A stretch of DNA of 64,000 bases from Cupriavidus taiwanensis (GTDB taxonomy: Bacteria > Pseudomonadota > Gammaproteobacteria > Burkholderiales > Burkholderiaceae). Positions 27,407-36,317 of the stretch are shown here, in pieces. Position numbers and translations under genes: made by a program. The notes under the pieces are model-generated. The model was not told where the DNA came from, made no database searches, and saw only the letters and a program-made list of their open reading frames with translations. The stretch is taken from assembly GCF_900250075.1 (NCBI RefSeq), contig NZ_LT977070.1:3304480-3368479 (forward strand), in the 5' to 3' direction. Positions within the stretch are counted from its first letter, which is position 1. Every line of letters begins with the position of its first letter.

Positions 27407-27652
27407 ATGATTAAACAATCACTATTGATTGCCGTCGCTGCCGCTGGGGCCATGGGCACGGCATTCGGGGGTACCGGTCCTCGCGACGTCTACACGGATG
27501 GCGCGAAGGTTTCGAAGTTTGATGTCTACACCGACGGCGCGCGTACGCGCGACAGCTTCACCGATGGCGCACGAACCGTGGACCAGCGCGACATGTTTAC
27601 CGACGGCGCAAAGACCACGGACATGCGGGACGGATTTGCCGACGGCGCCTGA
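27407..27652 (+). CDS. Small exported protein with five tandem D-x-[YF]-T-D-G-A repeats
   Basis: I recognise no characterised family. The 81-residue product starts at ATG 27407 after a strong GGGAGGTGG ribosome-binding site. Residues 1-22 form a signal peptide (MIKQSLLIAVAAAGAMGTAF). The rest is almost entirely five imperfect copies of a 7-residue unit: DVYTDGA, DVYTDGA, DSFTDGA, DMFTDGA and DGFADGA, spaced 10-13 residues apart and reaching the last residue. The acidic, Gly-containing units could bind metal or form a short beta repeat, but this is a guess. It has its own upstream region of 260 bases and a strong terminator, so it is probably monocistronic. Confidence 0.75.
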   Translation: MIKQSLLIAVAAAGAMGTAFGGTGPRDVYTDGAKVSKFDVYTDGARTRDSFTDGARTVDQRDMFTDGAKTTDMRDGFADGA

Positions 27653-27687
27653 TCACTACCTGACGATCTGGCACCAGTCCACGATGC

Positions 27688-27720
27688 ACGGCCAAGGCTG
27701 ACCCCTTGGCCGTCTTGTTT
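27688..27720 (+). terminator. Rho-independent terminator of the repeat-protein gene
   Basis: ACGGCCAAGG (27688-27697) and CCTTGGCCGT (27704-27713) form a perfect 10-bp stem with a 6-base loop, followed by CTTGTTT. It lies 36 bases after the stop codon. Confidence 0.85.
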
Positions 27721-27765
27721 GCCAGGTCGCGCCTGTCCCGCCACCGTGCCCTGCCCCCAAAAGGT

Positions 27766-27771
27766 TACAAT
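27766..27771 (+). promoter_or_regulatory. Possible -10 element of the ychF promoter
   Basis: TACAAT lies about 165 bases before the ychF start codon and after the preceding terminator, in the pattern GGTTACAATCGCGG. No strong -35 hexamer is visible. The open frame through this leader is not a convincing gene. Confidence 0.4.
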
Positions 27772-27935
27772 CGCGGTTTTCCGTGGCAAAGGCGTGCAAC
27801 CTCGCCGAGCCTGCGCGATGTGATGTCTTTGTCTCGTCCCGAAGCCCTTCCCTGGCGGCAGCGCGCGATCCGCGCCCGCGACGGCTGCGCGGACCCTCTG
27901 GCATCACGCAACCCAATGATTCCGAAGACCAAACC

Positions 27936-29027
27936 ATGAGCCTCCAATGCGGCATCGTCGGCCTGCCCAACGTCGGCAAGTCCACGCTGTTCAATGCCCT
28001 AACCAAGGCCGGCATCGCCGCCGAAAACTATCCGTTCTGCACCATCGAGCCCAATGTGGGCGTGGTCGAGGTGCCGGATCCGAGGCTCGCGAAGCTGGCC
28101 GAGATCGTCAAGCCGGAGCGCATCCTGCCGGCCACGGTCGAGTTCGTCGACATCGCCGGCCTGGTGGCTGGCGCCTCCAAGGGTGAGGGCCTGGGCAACC
28201 AGTTCCTGGCCAATATCCGTGAATGCGATGCCATCACCCACGTGGTGCGCTGCTTCGAGGACGACAACGTGATCCACGTGGCCGGCCGTGTGGACCCGCT
28301 GTCGGACATCGAAGTCATCAACACCGAACTGGCGCTGGCCGACCTGGCCACCGTCGAGAAGGCGCTGGCGCGCTACGTCAAGCCGGCCCGCGCCGGGGAC
28401 AAGGAAGCCCAGCGCCTGGTCGCCGTGCTGGAAAAGGCGCAAGCCGTGCTGGACCAGGCCAAGGCCGTGCGCACCCTGGACCTGGCGCCCGAAGAGTGGG
28501 ATGTGATCCGCCCGTTCTGCCTGATCACCGCCAAGCCGACCATGTACGTGGCCAACGTGCGCGAGGATGGTTTCGACAACAACCCGCACCTGGACGCGGT
28601 GCGTGAATACGCCAAGCAGACCGATTCCCCCGTGGTCGCCGTCTGCGCCGCCATCGAAGCCGAGATCGCCGACCTCGACGAGGCCGACAAGGCCGAATTC
28701 CTGGCCGACCTGGGCATGGAAGAACCCGGCCTGGACCGTGTGATCCGTGCCGGCTTCAAGCTGCTCGGCCTGCAGACCTACTTCACCGCCGGCGTCAAGG
28801 AAGTGCGCGCCTGGACCATCCACGTCGGCGACACCGCCCCCAAGGCAGCCGGCGTGATCCACACCGATTTCGAACGCGGCTTTATCCGCGCGCAGACCAT
28901 CGCCTATGAAGATTTCATCAGCTTCAAGGGCGAGACCGGCGCGAAGGAAGCCGGCAAGATGCGGGCGGAAGGGAAGGAGTATGTGGTGAAGGATGGGGAT
29001 GTTATGAACTTCCTGTTCAACGTCTGA
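27936..29027 (+). CDS. ychF: Redox-regulated ATPase YchF (OLA1 family)
   Basis: YchF is a ribosome-associated P-loop ATPase of the Obg superfamily involved in stress and translation. The 363 residues match the E. coli protein. Motifs visible are the P-loop [15 protein letters not shown], switch regions with [20 protein letters not shown], the NxxE-type replacement of NKxD in the [11 protein letters not shown] region, a helical hairpin, and a C-terminal TGS domain ending [15 protein letters not shown]. Translation from the first in-frame start at 27783 would add 51 unsupported residues; ATG 27936 gives the conserved MSLQCGIVG. It is followed by a clear terminator. Confidence 0.97.
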   Translation: MSLQCGIVGLPNVGKSTLFNALTKAGIAAENYPFCTIEPNVGVVEVPDPRLAKLAEIVKPERILPATVEFVDIAGLVAGASKGEGLGNQFLANIRECDAITHVVRCFEDDNVIHVAGRVDPLSDIEVINTELALADLATVEKALARYVKPARAGDKEAQRLVAVLEKAQAVLDQAKAVRTLDLAPEEWDVIRPFCLITAKPTMYVANVREDGFDNNPHLDAVREYAKQTDSPVVAVCAAIEAEIADLDEADKAEFLADLGMEEPGLDRVIRAGFKLLGLQTYFTAGVKEVRAWTIHVGDTAPKAAGVIHTDFERGFIRAQTIAYEDFISFKGETGAKEAGKMRAEGKEYVVKDGDVMNFLFNV

Positions 29028-29049
29028 TTCCCGCCTGACTCGTCAGGAA

Positions 29050-29072
29050 GCCCGCAGCGATGCGGGCTTTTT
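29050..29072 (+). terminator. Rho-independent terminator of ychF
   Basis: GCCCGCA (29050-29056), a GCGA tetraloop and TGCGGGC (29061-29067) are followed by TTTTT. It lies 22 bases after the ychF stop codon. Confidence 0.9.
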
Positions 29073-29100
29073 CATTGGCGCGGAATACACCGCGCCTGCC

Positions 29101-29598
29101 TCACAACTTTTCCATCCCCTTCCCCCGCAACCCCACCAGCAGCGCCTGCCCGTCCGCCCCCACGCGGAACTCGCCATACTGCGCCTGCGCGAAGCGCTTG
29201 CCCTGCCCCTCCTGAAAGAAATACGCATCGGTCGACACCTGCACCTGCATGCCGCCCCAGCGCGAGCGCGCGGTCTGGTAGCGCAGCAGTTGCTCGCCCG
29301 GCGCCAGCGGCTCGGCGCCGTGCACGCGCACTAAGCCGGCAATGCCCTGTTCATCGCGGCGGATCACGGCGACGCCGTCGCGCGGCACCTGGGCGTCCTG
29401 AGCCCGGGCGGCGCGGATCTGGTTGCCGATGTCGAAGTTCAGCGCCATGTAGTCGCCCTGCATCAGCGAGCGCGGGTCGACCGGCGCGAGCCTGAGGAAG
29501 ACGACGTCGCCGTGCGCCAGCAGGCGCTCCTTGCCGGCGATGCCGACGGCGGCCAGCGCCAGCGTCAGCGCCCAGGCGATCAGGATCCAGCGTTTCAT
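29101..29598 (-). CDS. GDYXXLXY-domain membrane-anchored protein
   Basis: The 165-residue product has an N-terminal signal anchor (MKRWILIAWALTLALAAVGIAG) and the name-giving motif GDYMALNF around residue 49. It is a family of unknown function normally found with DUF2157 and DUF4401 membrane proteins, exactly as here. The start at 29598 overlaps the preceding DUF4401 gene by four bases, so it is coupled. The C-terminal part is soluble and probably periplasmic. It is the last gene of the three-gene operon. The molecular role is unknown. Confidence 0.85.
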   Translation of the reverse strand: MKRWILIAWALTLALAAVGIAGKERLLAHGDVVFLRLAPVDPRSLMQGDYMALNFDIGNQIRAARAQDAQVPRDGVAVIRRDEQGIAGLVRVHGAEPLAPGEQLLRYQTARSRWGGMQVQVSTDAYFFQEGQGKRFAQAQYGEFRVGADGQALLVGLRGKGMEKL

Positions 29599-30710
29599 GC
29601 GGCCTCCATCTGTGCGCGGCGCAGCAGCCAGTAGCGGCCGGCGAGCAGCAGGGCGCCGGCGGCGGCGAGGGTGGCCGACTTGGCAAGCAGAGTCCAGTGC
29701 AGCGCCGAGTAGTACCAGATAAAGCCGATCGCGATGCTGGTGACGCCCAGCCCCAGCCACGGCATCGACGCCCGCCGCAGCGCCAGCCCGAGCGCGAGTA
29801 CGCCGGCCACGACCGCGGGCGCCGCTGCCATCAGCGCGCCGAACGCGACCAGGCCGCCCAGCACGGCGCCCTGCATGGCTTGGCCGAGCCCCAGGCGGCG
29901 GCATTCGGCCAGCGCGAAGCCGGCCAGCATCACCGTGACCAGTCCGCCCGCGGCCCAGTGCGCCAGCGGGATGCGCGCCGCTTCCGGCCCCTCCAGCCAG
30001 GCCAGCGGATGGCTCATGCCGGTAACGACCAGCGCCGCCGCCAGCGTGAACAGCAGCGTCGCGTCGGCCAGCGGTTCCAGCAGCGCATGGCGGCCGTCCG
30101 CGCACAGGCGCGCCTCGGCCAGCGTGAAACCGGCCGTCAGGGCGGCGCCGAGCGGCACCAGCCAGCCGAGCGACCAGGTCAGCAACAGCCAGTCCTCCGG
30201 CTTGCCGCCGGCCATGGCGAGATGCACCGCGCCGGCCAGCCCGATCCACGCGCCCAGCCCGCACAGCAGCCGGTGCAGCCGGTTGGGCACGAGCCAGGCC
30301 AGCGCGGCCTCGAACAGCGCCAGTGCGGCCCAGAAGCCGGCACTCTCGGCCACGCGCGTGAAGCCCAGCGCCTCGGTCAGGCCGAACACGGCCATGCCCT
30401 GCCCGCTCAGGCTGACCGCCAGCGCGAACTGCCCCGCGGCGATGCCGCCGCCGCGCCAGTACAGCAACGCGGCCAGCGCAATCATGGCCAGCCCGGTGAC
30501 GGCCATCGCCACGCCGTTCTCGCGCGCGGCAACGAACACGGTGCCGACCAGGAAGAACTGGAAGAACAAGGCGCCCAGCCAGCCCGCCGCGCCCATCAGG
30601 CAGCGCACCGCCCACGGCGTGTGGGGATGCGCGGGCGGCTCGCCCTGGACCTCGCCGCGGGCGGCGAGCTGTTGCCAGAGCCGTTGCTCGGTCTGCAGTA
30701 CGTTGCTCAT
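29595..30710 (-). CDS. DUF4401-type polytopic membrane protein
   Basis: This 371-residue protein has a soluble N-terminus of about 35 residues (MSNVLQTEQRLWQQLAARGE), then about ten hydrophobic segments rich in Ala and Leu with short loops. It resembles the DUF4401 family of unknown function. The start at 30710 overlaps the DUF2157 gene by four bases, and its own stop overlaps the GDYXXLXY gene by four bases, so the three are tightly coupled. No catalytic motif is visible. A transport or scaffold role is possible but unproven. Confidence 0.8.
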   Translation of the reverse strand: MSNVLQTEQRLWQQLAARGEVQGEPPAHPHTPWAVRCLMGAAGWLGALFFQFFLVGTVFVAARENGVAMAVTGLAMIALAALLYWRGGGIAAGQFALAVSLSGQGMAVFGLTEALGFTRVAESAGFWAALALFEAALAWLVPNRLHRLLCGLGAWIGLAGAVHLAMAGGKPEDWLLLTWSLGWLVPLGAALTAGFTLAEARLCADGRHALLEPLADATLLFTLAAALVVTGMSHPLAWLEGPEAARIPLAHWAAGGLVTVMLAGFALAECRRLGLGQAMQGAVLGGLVAFGALMAAAPAVVAGVLALGLALRRASMPWLGLGVTSIAIGFIWYYSALHWTLLAKSATLAAAGALLLAGRYWLLRRAQMEAA

Positions 30711-31753
30711 GCCTGCTCCAGCTGGCTGCGCCAGGCCCGCATCAGCCACGCGGCAGCGGCGGCGGCCAGGCCGATGGTCAGCAGGCCAAGCAGCAGGAAG
30801 GCGCCGAAATCGTCCTTGCCTTCGAACAGCACCTTGGCAATGGCCGCGACGGCCAGCACGATGCCGGTCAGGCAGGCCAGGCTCAGCACCACGATGTCGA
30901 AGGCATGCCAGCGGAACCACCAGACCAGCGCGGCCAGCGCCAGCACCGCCAGCGCGAAGGCGGCGCCGTCGAAGTCGCTGCGCAGCAGGCTGGCCAGCCC
31001 GAGCGAGCCGGCATGCAGGCACGCCAGCGCCGCCAGCATGCGGCCGCCGGTCAGCCCGCGAAAGCCCAGCGCAGGCGCCTGTGCGCACAGCAGCTGCCAC
31101 AGCACCAGCTGCAGCGCCACCGCGCCCAGCAAGGCCAGCGTGGCGGTGCGCACGTGACGCGAATCGAACAGCAGCGAGAACACCCCATCGACGCCGAAGC
31201 GGATACTGAAGTACCGCAGCAGCGCCATGTTGCCCACCAGGATGACCAGCCACCAGTGCGGCGCCGCGCGCGCCGCCAGCGCCCACGGCAGCGCCAGCAG
31301 CGCCCATAGCGCGAACAGCTGCCAGGCGTCGGCGCCGGTCTGGTAGGTCTGGCCGATCACGGCCAGCAGCACGCCGGCCACCACCTGCGCACCGCCCAGC
31401 GCGGCGCGTCCGGCGGCATCGCCCGCCGGGCGCAGCCAGGCCAGGCCGGCCAGCAGCGTGATCGGGCCGGCCAGCAGGCCGAACTTGGAAAACTTGTGCA
31501 GGTCCTGCCAGTTGAAGGCAAAGAACACGATCACGCCGGCGCACAGCAGCGCGGTGCCAAGCGCCATCAGCGCGGTGTCGAGCCAGCGGCGCCAGTCCGC
31601 GGCGACCGGTTCGGTGCGCGCCCACGGCGCCGCGACCGCCGGCGGCCCTAGGCGGCCCAGCGCGCGCCAGTGGGCCAGCGCCTGGCGGATGGCGCGCCGC
31701 TCGCCCACGGCTTCTTGGTCCGGGCCATTTGCTCCGATGCGGGTTGCTTGCAT
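30707..31753 (-). CDS. DUF2157-type polytopic membrane protein
   Basis: The 348-residue protein starts with about 60 soluble residues, including an Arg-rich helix and RRWLDTALMALGTALLCAGVI leading into the first membrane segment. About ten hydrophobic segments follow. The pattern FAFNWQDLHKFSKFGLLAGPI is the hallmark of DUF2157 proteins. The family has no established function. It is first in the operon with DUF4401 and GDYXXLXY genes. ATG 31753 is preceded by AAGGGCGAG. It is divergent from the MTA/SAH nucleosidase gene. Confidence 0.85.
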   Translation of the reverse strand: MQATRIGANGPDQEAVGERRAIRQALAHWRALGRLGPPAVAAPWARTEPVAADWRRWLDTALMALGTALLCAGVIVFFAFNWQDLHKFSKFGLLAGPITLLAGLAWLRPAGDAAGRAALGGAQVVAGVLLAVIGQTYQTGADAWQLFALWALLALPWALAARAAPHWWLVILVGNMALLRYFSIRFGVDGVFSLLFDSRHVRTATLALLGAVALQLVLWQLLCAQAPALGFRGLTGGRMLAALACLHAGSLGLASLLRSDFDGAAFALAVLALAALVWWFRWHAFDIVVLSLACLTGIVLAVAAIAKVLFEGKDDFGAFLLLGLLTIGLAAAAAAWLMRAWRSQLEQA

Positions 31754-31907
31754 GCTCGCCCTTGCGTGCTGGAATGACGGCGACTTTAGCAAAGTGATAC
31801 CTGGGCCGCACCTGTTGCGTGGGAGGGGGCGTGCGCTCGCGCTCCATCCAGGCCCGGCCTGCGCGGGCCGGGTATGCTGTGGGCCTTGTCCAAGTTGCCC
31901 ACGCCCC

Positions 31908-32675
31908 ATGACCCTCGGAATCCTTGCCGCCATCCACGATGAAGTCGACGGCCTTGTCGCCGCCATGCGCCATGACGACAGCCGCGCCACCGTACGCACC
32001 ATCGGCATGCGCGACTACTACAGCGGCCATTTGTACGGGCAACCGTGCGTGCTGGTGCTGGCGCGCATGGGCAAGGTGGCGGCCTCGGCTACCACGGTCA
32101 CGCTGATCCGCGAGCTGGGCGCCACGCAGATCGTCTTTACCGGCCTGGCCGGCGGCATCGGCGCCACCACGCAGGTGGGCGACATCGTTATCGCCGACCG
32201 CACCCTGCAGCATGACCTGGACGCGCGCCCGTTTTTCGGCCGCCATGAAGTGCCGCTGCTGGAGCGCGCCGAATTCCCGGCCGATGCGGCGCTGACGGCC
32301 GAGCTGCATGCCGCCGCGGCAGATTTCCTGCGCGACGACCTGGCCGTCGACGTGCCGCGCGCGGTGCGCGAGAAGTTTGGCGTCGCGGCGCCGACCCTGC
32401 ACCGGGGCATGATCGCCAGCGGCGACCAGTTCATCGGCTCGCCCGCCGCGGTGGCGGAGTTGCGCGAGCGGCTGCCCGGCCTGCTGGCGGTAGAAATGGA
32501 AGGCGCCGCGGTGGCACAGGTCTGCCATGAATATGGCGTGCCTTACGCGGTGATGCGGACCATCTCGGACCGCGCCGACGACACCGCCCATGTGGATTTC
32601 TCGGCATTCCTGACCGACGTGGCCAGTCACTATTCCAGCGGGGTGCTGCGCCGCCTGCTGGCCGCCAGGGCCTGA
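31908..32675 (+). CDS. mtnN: 5'-methylthioadenosine/S-adenosylhomocysteine nucleosidase
   Basis: This enzyme cleaves adenine from MTA and SAH in sulfur salvage and controls methyl-transfer by-products. The 255-residue protein shows GILAAIHDEVDGL with the N-terminal catalytic Glu, ARMGKVAASATTV, FTGLAGGI, GMIASGDQFIG and the ribose-binding AVEMEGAAVAQVCHEYGVPYAVMRTISDRAD, including the catalytic Asp near the end. It is about 20 residues longer than E. coli MtnN. ATG 31908 gives the conserved MTLGILAA. It stands alone between divergent and convergent neighbours. Confidence 0.93.
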   Translation: MTLGILAAIHDEVDGLVAAMRHDDSRATVRTIGMRDYYSGHLYGQPCVLVLARMGKVAASATTVTLIRELGATQIVFTGLAGGIGATTQVGDIVIADRTLQHDLDARPFFGRHEVPLLERAEFPADAALTAELHAAAADFLRDDLAVDVPRAVREKFGVAAPTLHRGMIASGDQFIGSPAAVAELRERLPGLLAVEMEGAAVAQVCHEYGVPYAVMRTISDRADDTAHVDFSAFLTDVASHYSSGVLRRLLAARA

Positions 32676-32747
32676 CGCCAGGCAAGGCGGCCGACTGACC
32701 GGGATCAAGCCGCGTGCAGATTCCTGACCGGAAAGTCGGTTCAGTAT

Positions 32748-32993
32748 TTACCGACCGCGCGGCCGCACCGTGCCCCAGAACCCCACCAGCAGCGCCGACC
32801 CGGCGATCACCGCGAGCCAGCTGCTGAGCTGGCCGTCGACAAACCAATGCAGTGCGCGGCCGGTGTAGAAAGCCGACGCCGCACCCGCCGCACCCAGCAC
32901 CAGCGCGGCCGGCACGGTCACCACGCGCCCTGCCGGGTGCAGCCGGCGTGCCGCCAGTCCGACCAGCAAACCCACGATCAAGGTGCCCAGCAT
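32748..32993 (-). CDS. GlsB/YeaQ/YmgE-family small membrane protein
   Basis: The 81-residue product contains three hydrophobic segments and the family signature GLLVGLAARRLHPAGR near the N-terminus, then VLGAAGAASAFYTGRAL. The family (transglycosylase-associated protein in Pfam) is linked to stress responses; its molecular role is unknown. The start at 32993 follows CAGGAGAAGCGG, an excellent ribosome-binding site; the longer open frame to 33161 is not needed. It is divergent from hemA, with the hemA promoter in between. Confidence 0.85.
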   Translation of the reverse strand: MLGTLIVGLLVGLAARRLHPAGRVVTVPAALVLGAAGAASAFYTGRALHWFVDGQLSSWLAVIAGSALLVGFWGTVRPRGR

Positions 32994-33110
32994 CCGCTTC
33001 TCCTGTGTTGTCCGCATCACAGCCGGCAACCGGCCGCGGCGTAACGATACTGCAATCCGGCGCCCCTGCCACCCACCGCAGCGGGCGACTGCAATGATCG
33101 GTCCCGGCGG

Positions 33111-33116
33111 TATAAT
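33111..33116 (+). promoter_or_regulatory. Consensus -10 element of the hemA promoter
   Basis: A perfect TATAAT lies 45 bases before the hemA start codon in the gap divergent from the GlsB-like gene. The -35 region 17 bases upstream (ACTGCA) is poor, so an activator or an extended element may contribute. Confidence 0.55.
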
Positions 33117-33160
33117 GACATCCGGTCCGGCCGCGCTTCGGGCCACACCAGTCCCCAACA

Positions 33161-34465
33161 ATGCAACTGCTCGCGATCGGCATCAATCACACTACGGCAC
33201 CCGTCTCGCTGCGCGAGCGGGTGGCGTTTCCGCTCGAGCAGATCAAGCCGGCGCTGGGGGCCCTGCGCTCCCACCTGTCGGGGCGCAGCGGCACCGAAGC
33301 CGCGATCCTGTCCACCTGCAACCGCACCGAGATCTACTGCGCGACCGACGTCCTGACGCCGGGCACGGATGGCTTCGAGCACACCCTGCGCTGGCTGTCG
33401 CAGCACCACAACGTGCCCGCCGGCGAACTGGCCCCGCACCTGTACGCGCTGCCGCAGTCCGAAGCCGTGCGCCACGCCTTCCGCGTGGCCAGCGGCCTGG
33501 ATTCGATGGTGCTGGGCGAGACCCAGATCCTGGGCCAGCTCAAGGACGCGGTGCGCACCGCCGGCGAAGCCGGCTCGCTCGGCACTTACCTGAACCAGCT
33601 GTTCCAGCGCACCTTCGCGGTGGCCAAGGAAGTGCGCGGGCAGACCGAGATCGGCGCGCATTCGGTGTCGATGGCCGCGGCCGCGGTGCGGCTGGCACAG
33701 CGGATCTTTGAAAGCGTCTCGACCCAGCGCGTGCTGTTTATCGGCGCGGGCGAGATGATCGAGCTGTGCGCCACCCACTTTGCCGCGCAGCAGCCGCGCC
33801 AGATCGTGGTGGCCAACCGCACCGTAGAACGTGGCGAAAAGCTGGCCGAGCAGCTCAGCGGCCAGGGCCTGACCGCCAACGCGATCCGCCTGTCAGACCT
33901 GGGCGAGCGCCTGCATGAGTTCGACATAGTGGTGTCGTGCACCGCCAGCTCGCTGCCGATCATCGGCCTGGGCGCGGTGGAGCGCGCGGTCAAGCGGCGC
34001 AAGCACCGCCCCATCATGATGGTTGACCTGGCCGTGCCGCGCGACGTCGAGCCCGAAGTCGCGCGCCTGGACGACGTCTTCCTCTATACCGTCGACGACC
34101 TCGGCGCGGTCGTGCGCGAAGGCAACGCCCTGCGCCAGGCCGCGGTGGCGCAGGCCGAAGCCATTATCGAAAGCCGCGTGCAGAACTTCATGCACTGGCT
34201 GGAAACCCGCAGCGTGGTGCCGGTCATCCGCGAACTGCAGAGCAGCGGCGAAGCCATCCGGCAGGCCGAACTGGAGCGCGCGCGCCGCATGCTGGCGCGC
34301 GGCGACGATCCGCAGGCCGTGCTCGAGGCGCTCTCCGGCGCGCTCACGCGCAAGTTCCTGCACGGCCCCACGCACGCGCTCAACCACACCCAGGGCGAGG
34401 ACCGCGAGGCGCTGCTGCGCCTGGTGCCGGGCCTGTTCCGCCACAGCAGCCACTCCGAGCGCTAG
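33161..34465 (+). CDS. hemA: Glutamyl-tRNA reductase
   Basis: HemA reduces glutamyl-tRNA to glutamate 1-semialdehyde, the first step of C5 haem synthesis. The 434-residue protein has the catalytic motif [10 protein letters not shown] with nucleophile Cys53, [13 protein letters not shown], the NADPH-binding segment [17 protein letters not shown] and the dimerisation helix at the C-terminus. The N-terminal [19 protein letters not shown] is conserved and confirms the start. It leads the hemA-prfA-prmC-grxD-ubiX block, although gaps and terminators show this is not one simple operon. Instability under haem excess is known for enterobacterial HemA but cannot be judged here. Confidence 0.97.
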   Translation: MQLLAIGINHTTAPVSLRERVAFPLEQIKPALGALRSHLSGRSGTEAAILSTCNRTEIYCATDVLTPGTDGFEHTLRWLSQHHNVPAGELAPHLYALPQSEAVRHAFRVASGLDSMVLGETQILGQLKDAVRTAGEAGSLGTYLNQLFQRTFAVAKEVRGQTEIGAHSVSMAAAAVRLAQRIFESVSTQRVLFIGAGEMIELCATHFAAQQPRQIVVANRTVERGEKLAEQLSGQGLTANAIRLSDLGERLHEFDIVVSCTASSLPIIGLGAVERAVKRRKHRPIMMVDLAVPRDVEPEVARLDDVFLYTVDDLGAVVREGNALRQAAVAQAEAIIESRVQNFMHWLETRSVVPVIRELQSSGEAIRQAELERARRMLARGDDPQAVLEALSGALTRKFLHGPTHALNHTQGEDREALLRLVPGLFRHSSHSER

Positions 34466-34558
34466 CCGCGCTCGCCTTGCCGGCGCCCCGCGCCCGGCAC
34501 GCCTTCGCCGCCGCCATCGCACGCGCAGCCCGGCCCACCCCATTCCCTGTCCGCCCCG

Positions 34559-35641
34559 ATGAAAGCCAGCATGCTTGCCAAGCTCGACCAACTGGCCGAG
34601 CGACTCGACGAAGTCAACGCCCTGCTCGCGCGCGAAGACGCGACCGCCAATATCGACCAGTACCGCAAGCTCAGCCGCGAACATGCGGAGCTGTCGCCCG
34701 TGGCCGAGCAATACGGCCAGTACCGGCAGGCCCAGGACGACCTCGCCACCGCGCAGGCCCTGCTCGACGATCCGGAGATGAAGGACTTCGCCGCCGACGA
34801 GATCGCCGCCGCGCGCGACCGCCTCGAAGCGCTGCAGGCCAGCCTGCAGCGCCTGCTTTTGCCCAAGGACCCGAACGACGACCGCAACCTGCTGCTGGAA
34901 ATCCGCGCCGGCACCGGCGGCGAGGAGAGCGCGCTGTTCGCCGCCGATCTGCTGCGGATGTACACGCGTTATGCCGAACGGCAGCGCTGGCAGGTCGAGG
35001 TCATGAGCGAATCGGAATCGGACCTGGGCGGCTACAAGGAAGTGATCATCCGGATCGCCGGCGATGCCGCGTTTTCCAGGCTGAAGTTCGAATCGGGCGG
35101 CCATCGCGTTCAGCGCGTGCCCGCGACCGAGGCGCAGGGCCGCATCCATACCTCCGCCTGCACGGTTGCCGTGATGCCCGAAGCCGACGAGGTCGGCGAG
35201 GTCGAGATCAACCCGGCCGACCTGCGCATCGACACCTTCCGCGCCTCTGGCGCGGGCGGCCAGCACGTCAACAAGACCGATTCCGCGGTACGACTGACCC
35301 ACCTGCCCACCGGCATCGTGGTCGAGTGCCAGGACGACCGCAGCCAGCACCGCAACAAGGACAAGGCGATGAAGGTGCTCGCCGCCCGCATCAAGGACAT
35401 GCAGGCGCGCGCCGCGCAGGCGCGCGAGGCCAGCACCCGGCGCAACCTGATCGGCTCGGGCGACCGCAGCGACCGCATCCGCACCTACAACTTCCCGCAG
35501 GGCCGCGTGACCGACCACCGCATTAACCTGACGCTGTACAAGATCGACATGATCATGGACGGCGACATGGACGAGCTGCTGTCGGCGCTGTCCGCCGAGC
35601 ACCAGGCGGACCAGCTGGCGGCGCTGGGCGAAGACGCCTGA
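34559..35641 (+). CDS. prfA: Peptide chain release factor 1
   Basis: RF1 terminates translation at UAA and UAG. The 360-residue protein has the PAT anticodon tripeptide at about residues 187-189 ([10 protein letters not shown]) and the catalytic GGQ at about residues 232-234 ([16 protein letters not shown]), whose glutamine is the substrate of PrmC encoded downstream. The C-terminal [15 protein letters not shown] is conserved. The start [12 protein letters not shown] matches relatives at Met1; Met5 is an alternative. It lies 93 bases after hemA. Confidence 0.97.
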   Translation: MKASMLAKLDQLAERLDEVNALLAREDATANIDQYRKLSREHAELSPVAEQYGQYRQAQDDLATAQALLDDPEMKDFAADEIAAARDRLEALQASLQRLLLPKDPNDDRNLLLEIRAGTGGEESALFAADLLRMYTRYAERQRWQVEVMSESESDLGGYKEVIIRIAGDAAFSRLKFESGGHRVQRVPATEAQGRIHTSACTVAVMPEADEVGEVEINPADLRIDTFRASGAGGQHVNKTDSAVRLTHLPTGIVVECQDDRSQHRNKDKAMKVLAARIKDMQARAAQAREASTRRNLIGSGDRSDRIRTYNFPQGRVTDHRINLTLYKIDMIMDGDMDELLSALSAEHQADQLAALGEDA

Positions 35642-35687
35642 GCGCGCCTTTATGACACCCAGTCGAGGCTTCGGCGATGAACAACGC

Positions 35688-35754
35688 GTAAAGTCGCCTA
35701 TGTCTTTGTATCTGTTGTAAATGCTTGAAACAGCACTGGCGGGGGTAAAGTCGC
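35688..35754 (+). repeat. Direct repeat GTAAAGTCGC upstream of the lipoprotein gene
   Basis: The exact 10-mer GTAAAGTCGC occurs at 35688-35697 and 35745-35754, 57 bases apart, just upstream of a TATAAT at 35759-35764. The placement suggests a regulator-binding pair, but two copies of a 10-mer are weak evidence. Confidence 0.35.
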
Positions 35755-35758
35755 TGTC

Positions 35759-35764
35759 TATAAT
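35759..35764 (+). promoter_or_regulatory. Consensus -10 element of the Ala-rich lipoprotein gene
   Basis: A perfect TATAAT lies 69 bases before the start codon. No good -35 hexamer is found at 16-18 bases; TTGAAA at 35725 is too far away. An activator binding to the upstream direct repeat could substitute. Confidence 0.5.
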
Positions 35765-35832
35765 CGATTTCGACCGGCAAACGGAGAATGGTGCCGGGTA
35801 GTCACTCCCGAGAACATAGCTAGGACGAAATC

Positions 35833-36162
35833 ATGAAAAAACTGCTCGCGCTGTTGATGATCACCGCGGCCATGGCCGCTTGCAGCAAGAAGGAAGAAGC
35901 GCCGCCCGCCGCCTCGAACGCCGAGAGCGCGATGCAAAGCGCCGCGGAATCCGCCAAGGCCGCCGCAAGCGATGCCGCCGCTGCCGCCAGCAACGCCGCA
36001 GATGCCGCCAAGGCTGCCGCCAGCGATGCCGCCTCCAACGCTTCCGCCGCCGCGGAGAAGGCCAAGGAAGACGCGGGCAACGCCATGGAGCATGCCAAGC
36101 AGGCCGCCAAGGATGCCGTCAACGCCGGCGCGGACAAGGCCAAGGACGCCGTCAATAAGTAA
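35833..36162 (+). CDS. Small alanine-rich lipoprotein
   Basis: The 109-residue product has a lipoprotein signal (MKKLLALLMITAAMAAC, Cys17) followed by a Ser-Lys-Lys-Glu-Glu start, which favours outer-membrane sorting by the +2 rule. The rest is nearly all Ala, Lys, Asp, Glu, Ser and Asn with AA-x-D-AA repeats, predicting one long amphipathic helix or coiled coil like Lpp-type or LEA-like stress proteins. It has its own -10 element and terminator, so it is probably expressed alone. I do not recognise a named family. Confidence 0.8.
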   Translation: MKKLLALLMITAAMAACSKKEEAPPAASNAESAMQSAAESAKAAASDAAAAASNAADAAKAAASDAASNASAAAEKAKEDAGNAMEHAKQAAKDAVNAGADKAKDAVNK

Positions 36163-36251
36163 TCGCCCCGGCGGGGTCATTGCGCCCGCCGCAGCCGATG
36201 AGCGGTACACTGGCACGAAGCCGGAAGTTTCACCAGAGCACCGCCCCAAAG

Positions 36252-36283
36252 CCCCGCCAGGTCCCGCACCGGTGGGGTTTTTT
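36252..36283 (+). terminator. Rho-independent terminator of the Ala-rich lipoprotein gene
   Basis: CCCCGCC (36252-36258) and GGTGGGG (36271-36277) form a 7-bp stem with one G-U pair, followed by TTTTTT. It ends only 35 bases before the prmC start codon. Confidence 0.8.
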
Positions 36284-36317
36284 GTAGCCGGCACCAGAAC
36301 CGTCTTTTACCCACTCG

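Noticed and set aside
29595..32708. A 1037-codon minus-strand open frame
   Set aside because: Only the last third (29595-30710) encodes a recognisable protein. The rest is antisense to the nucleosidase gene or out of frame with the DUF2157 gene; GC-rich codon use keeps such frames open.
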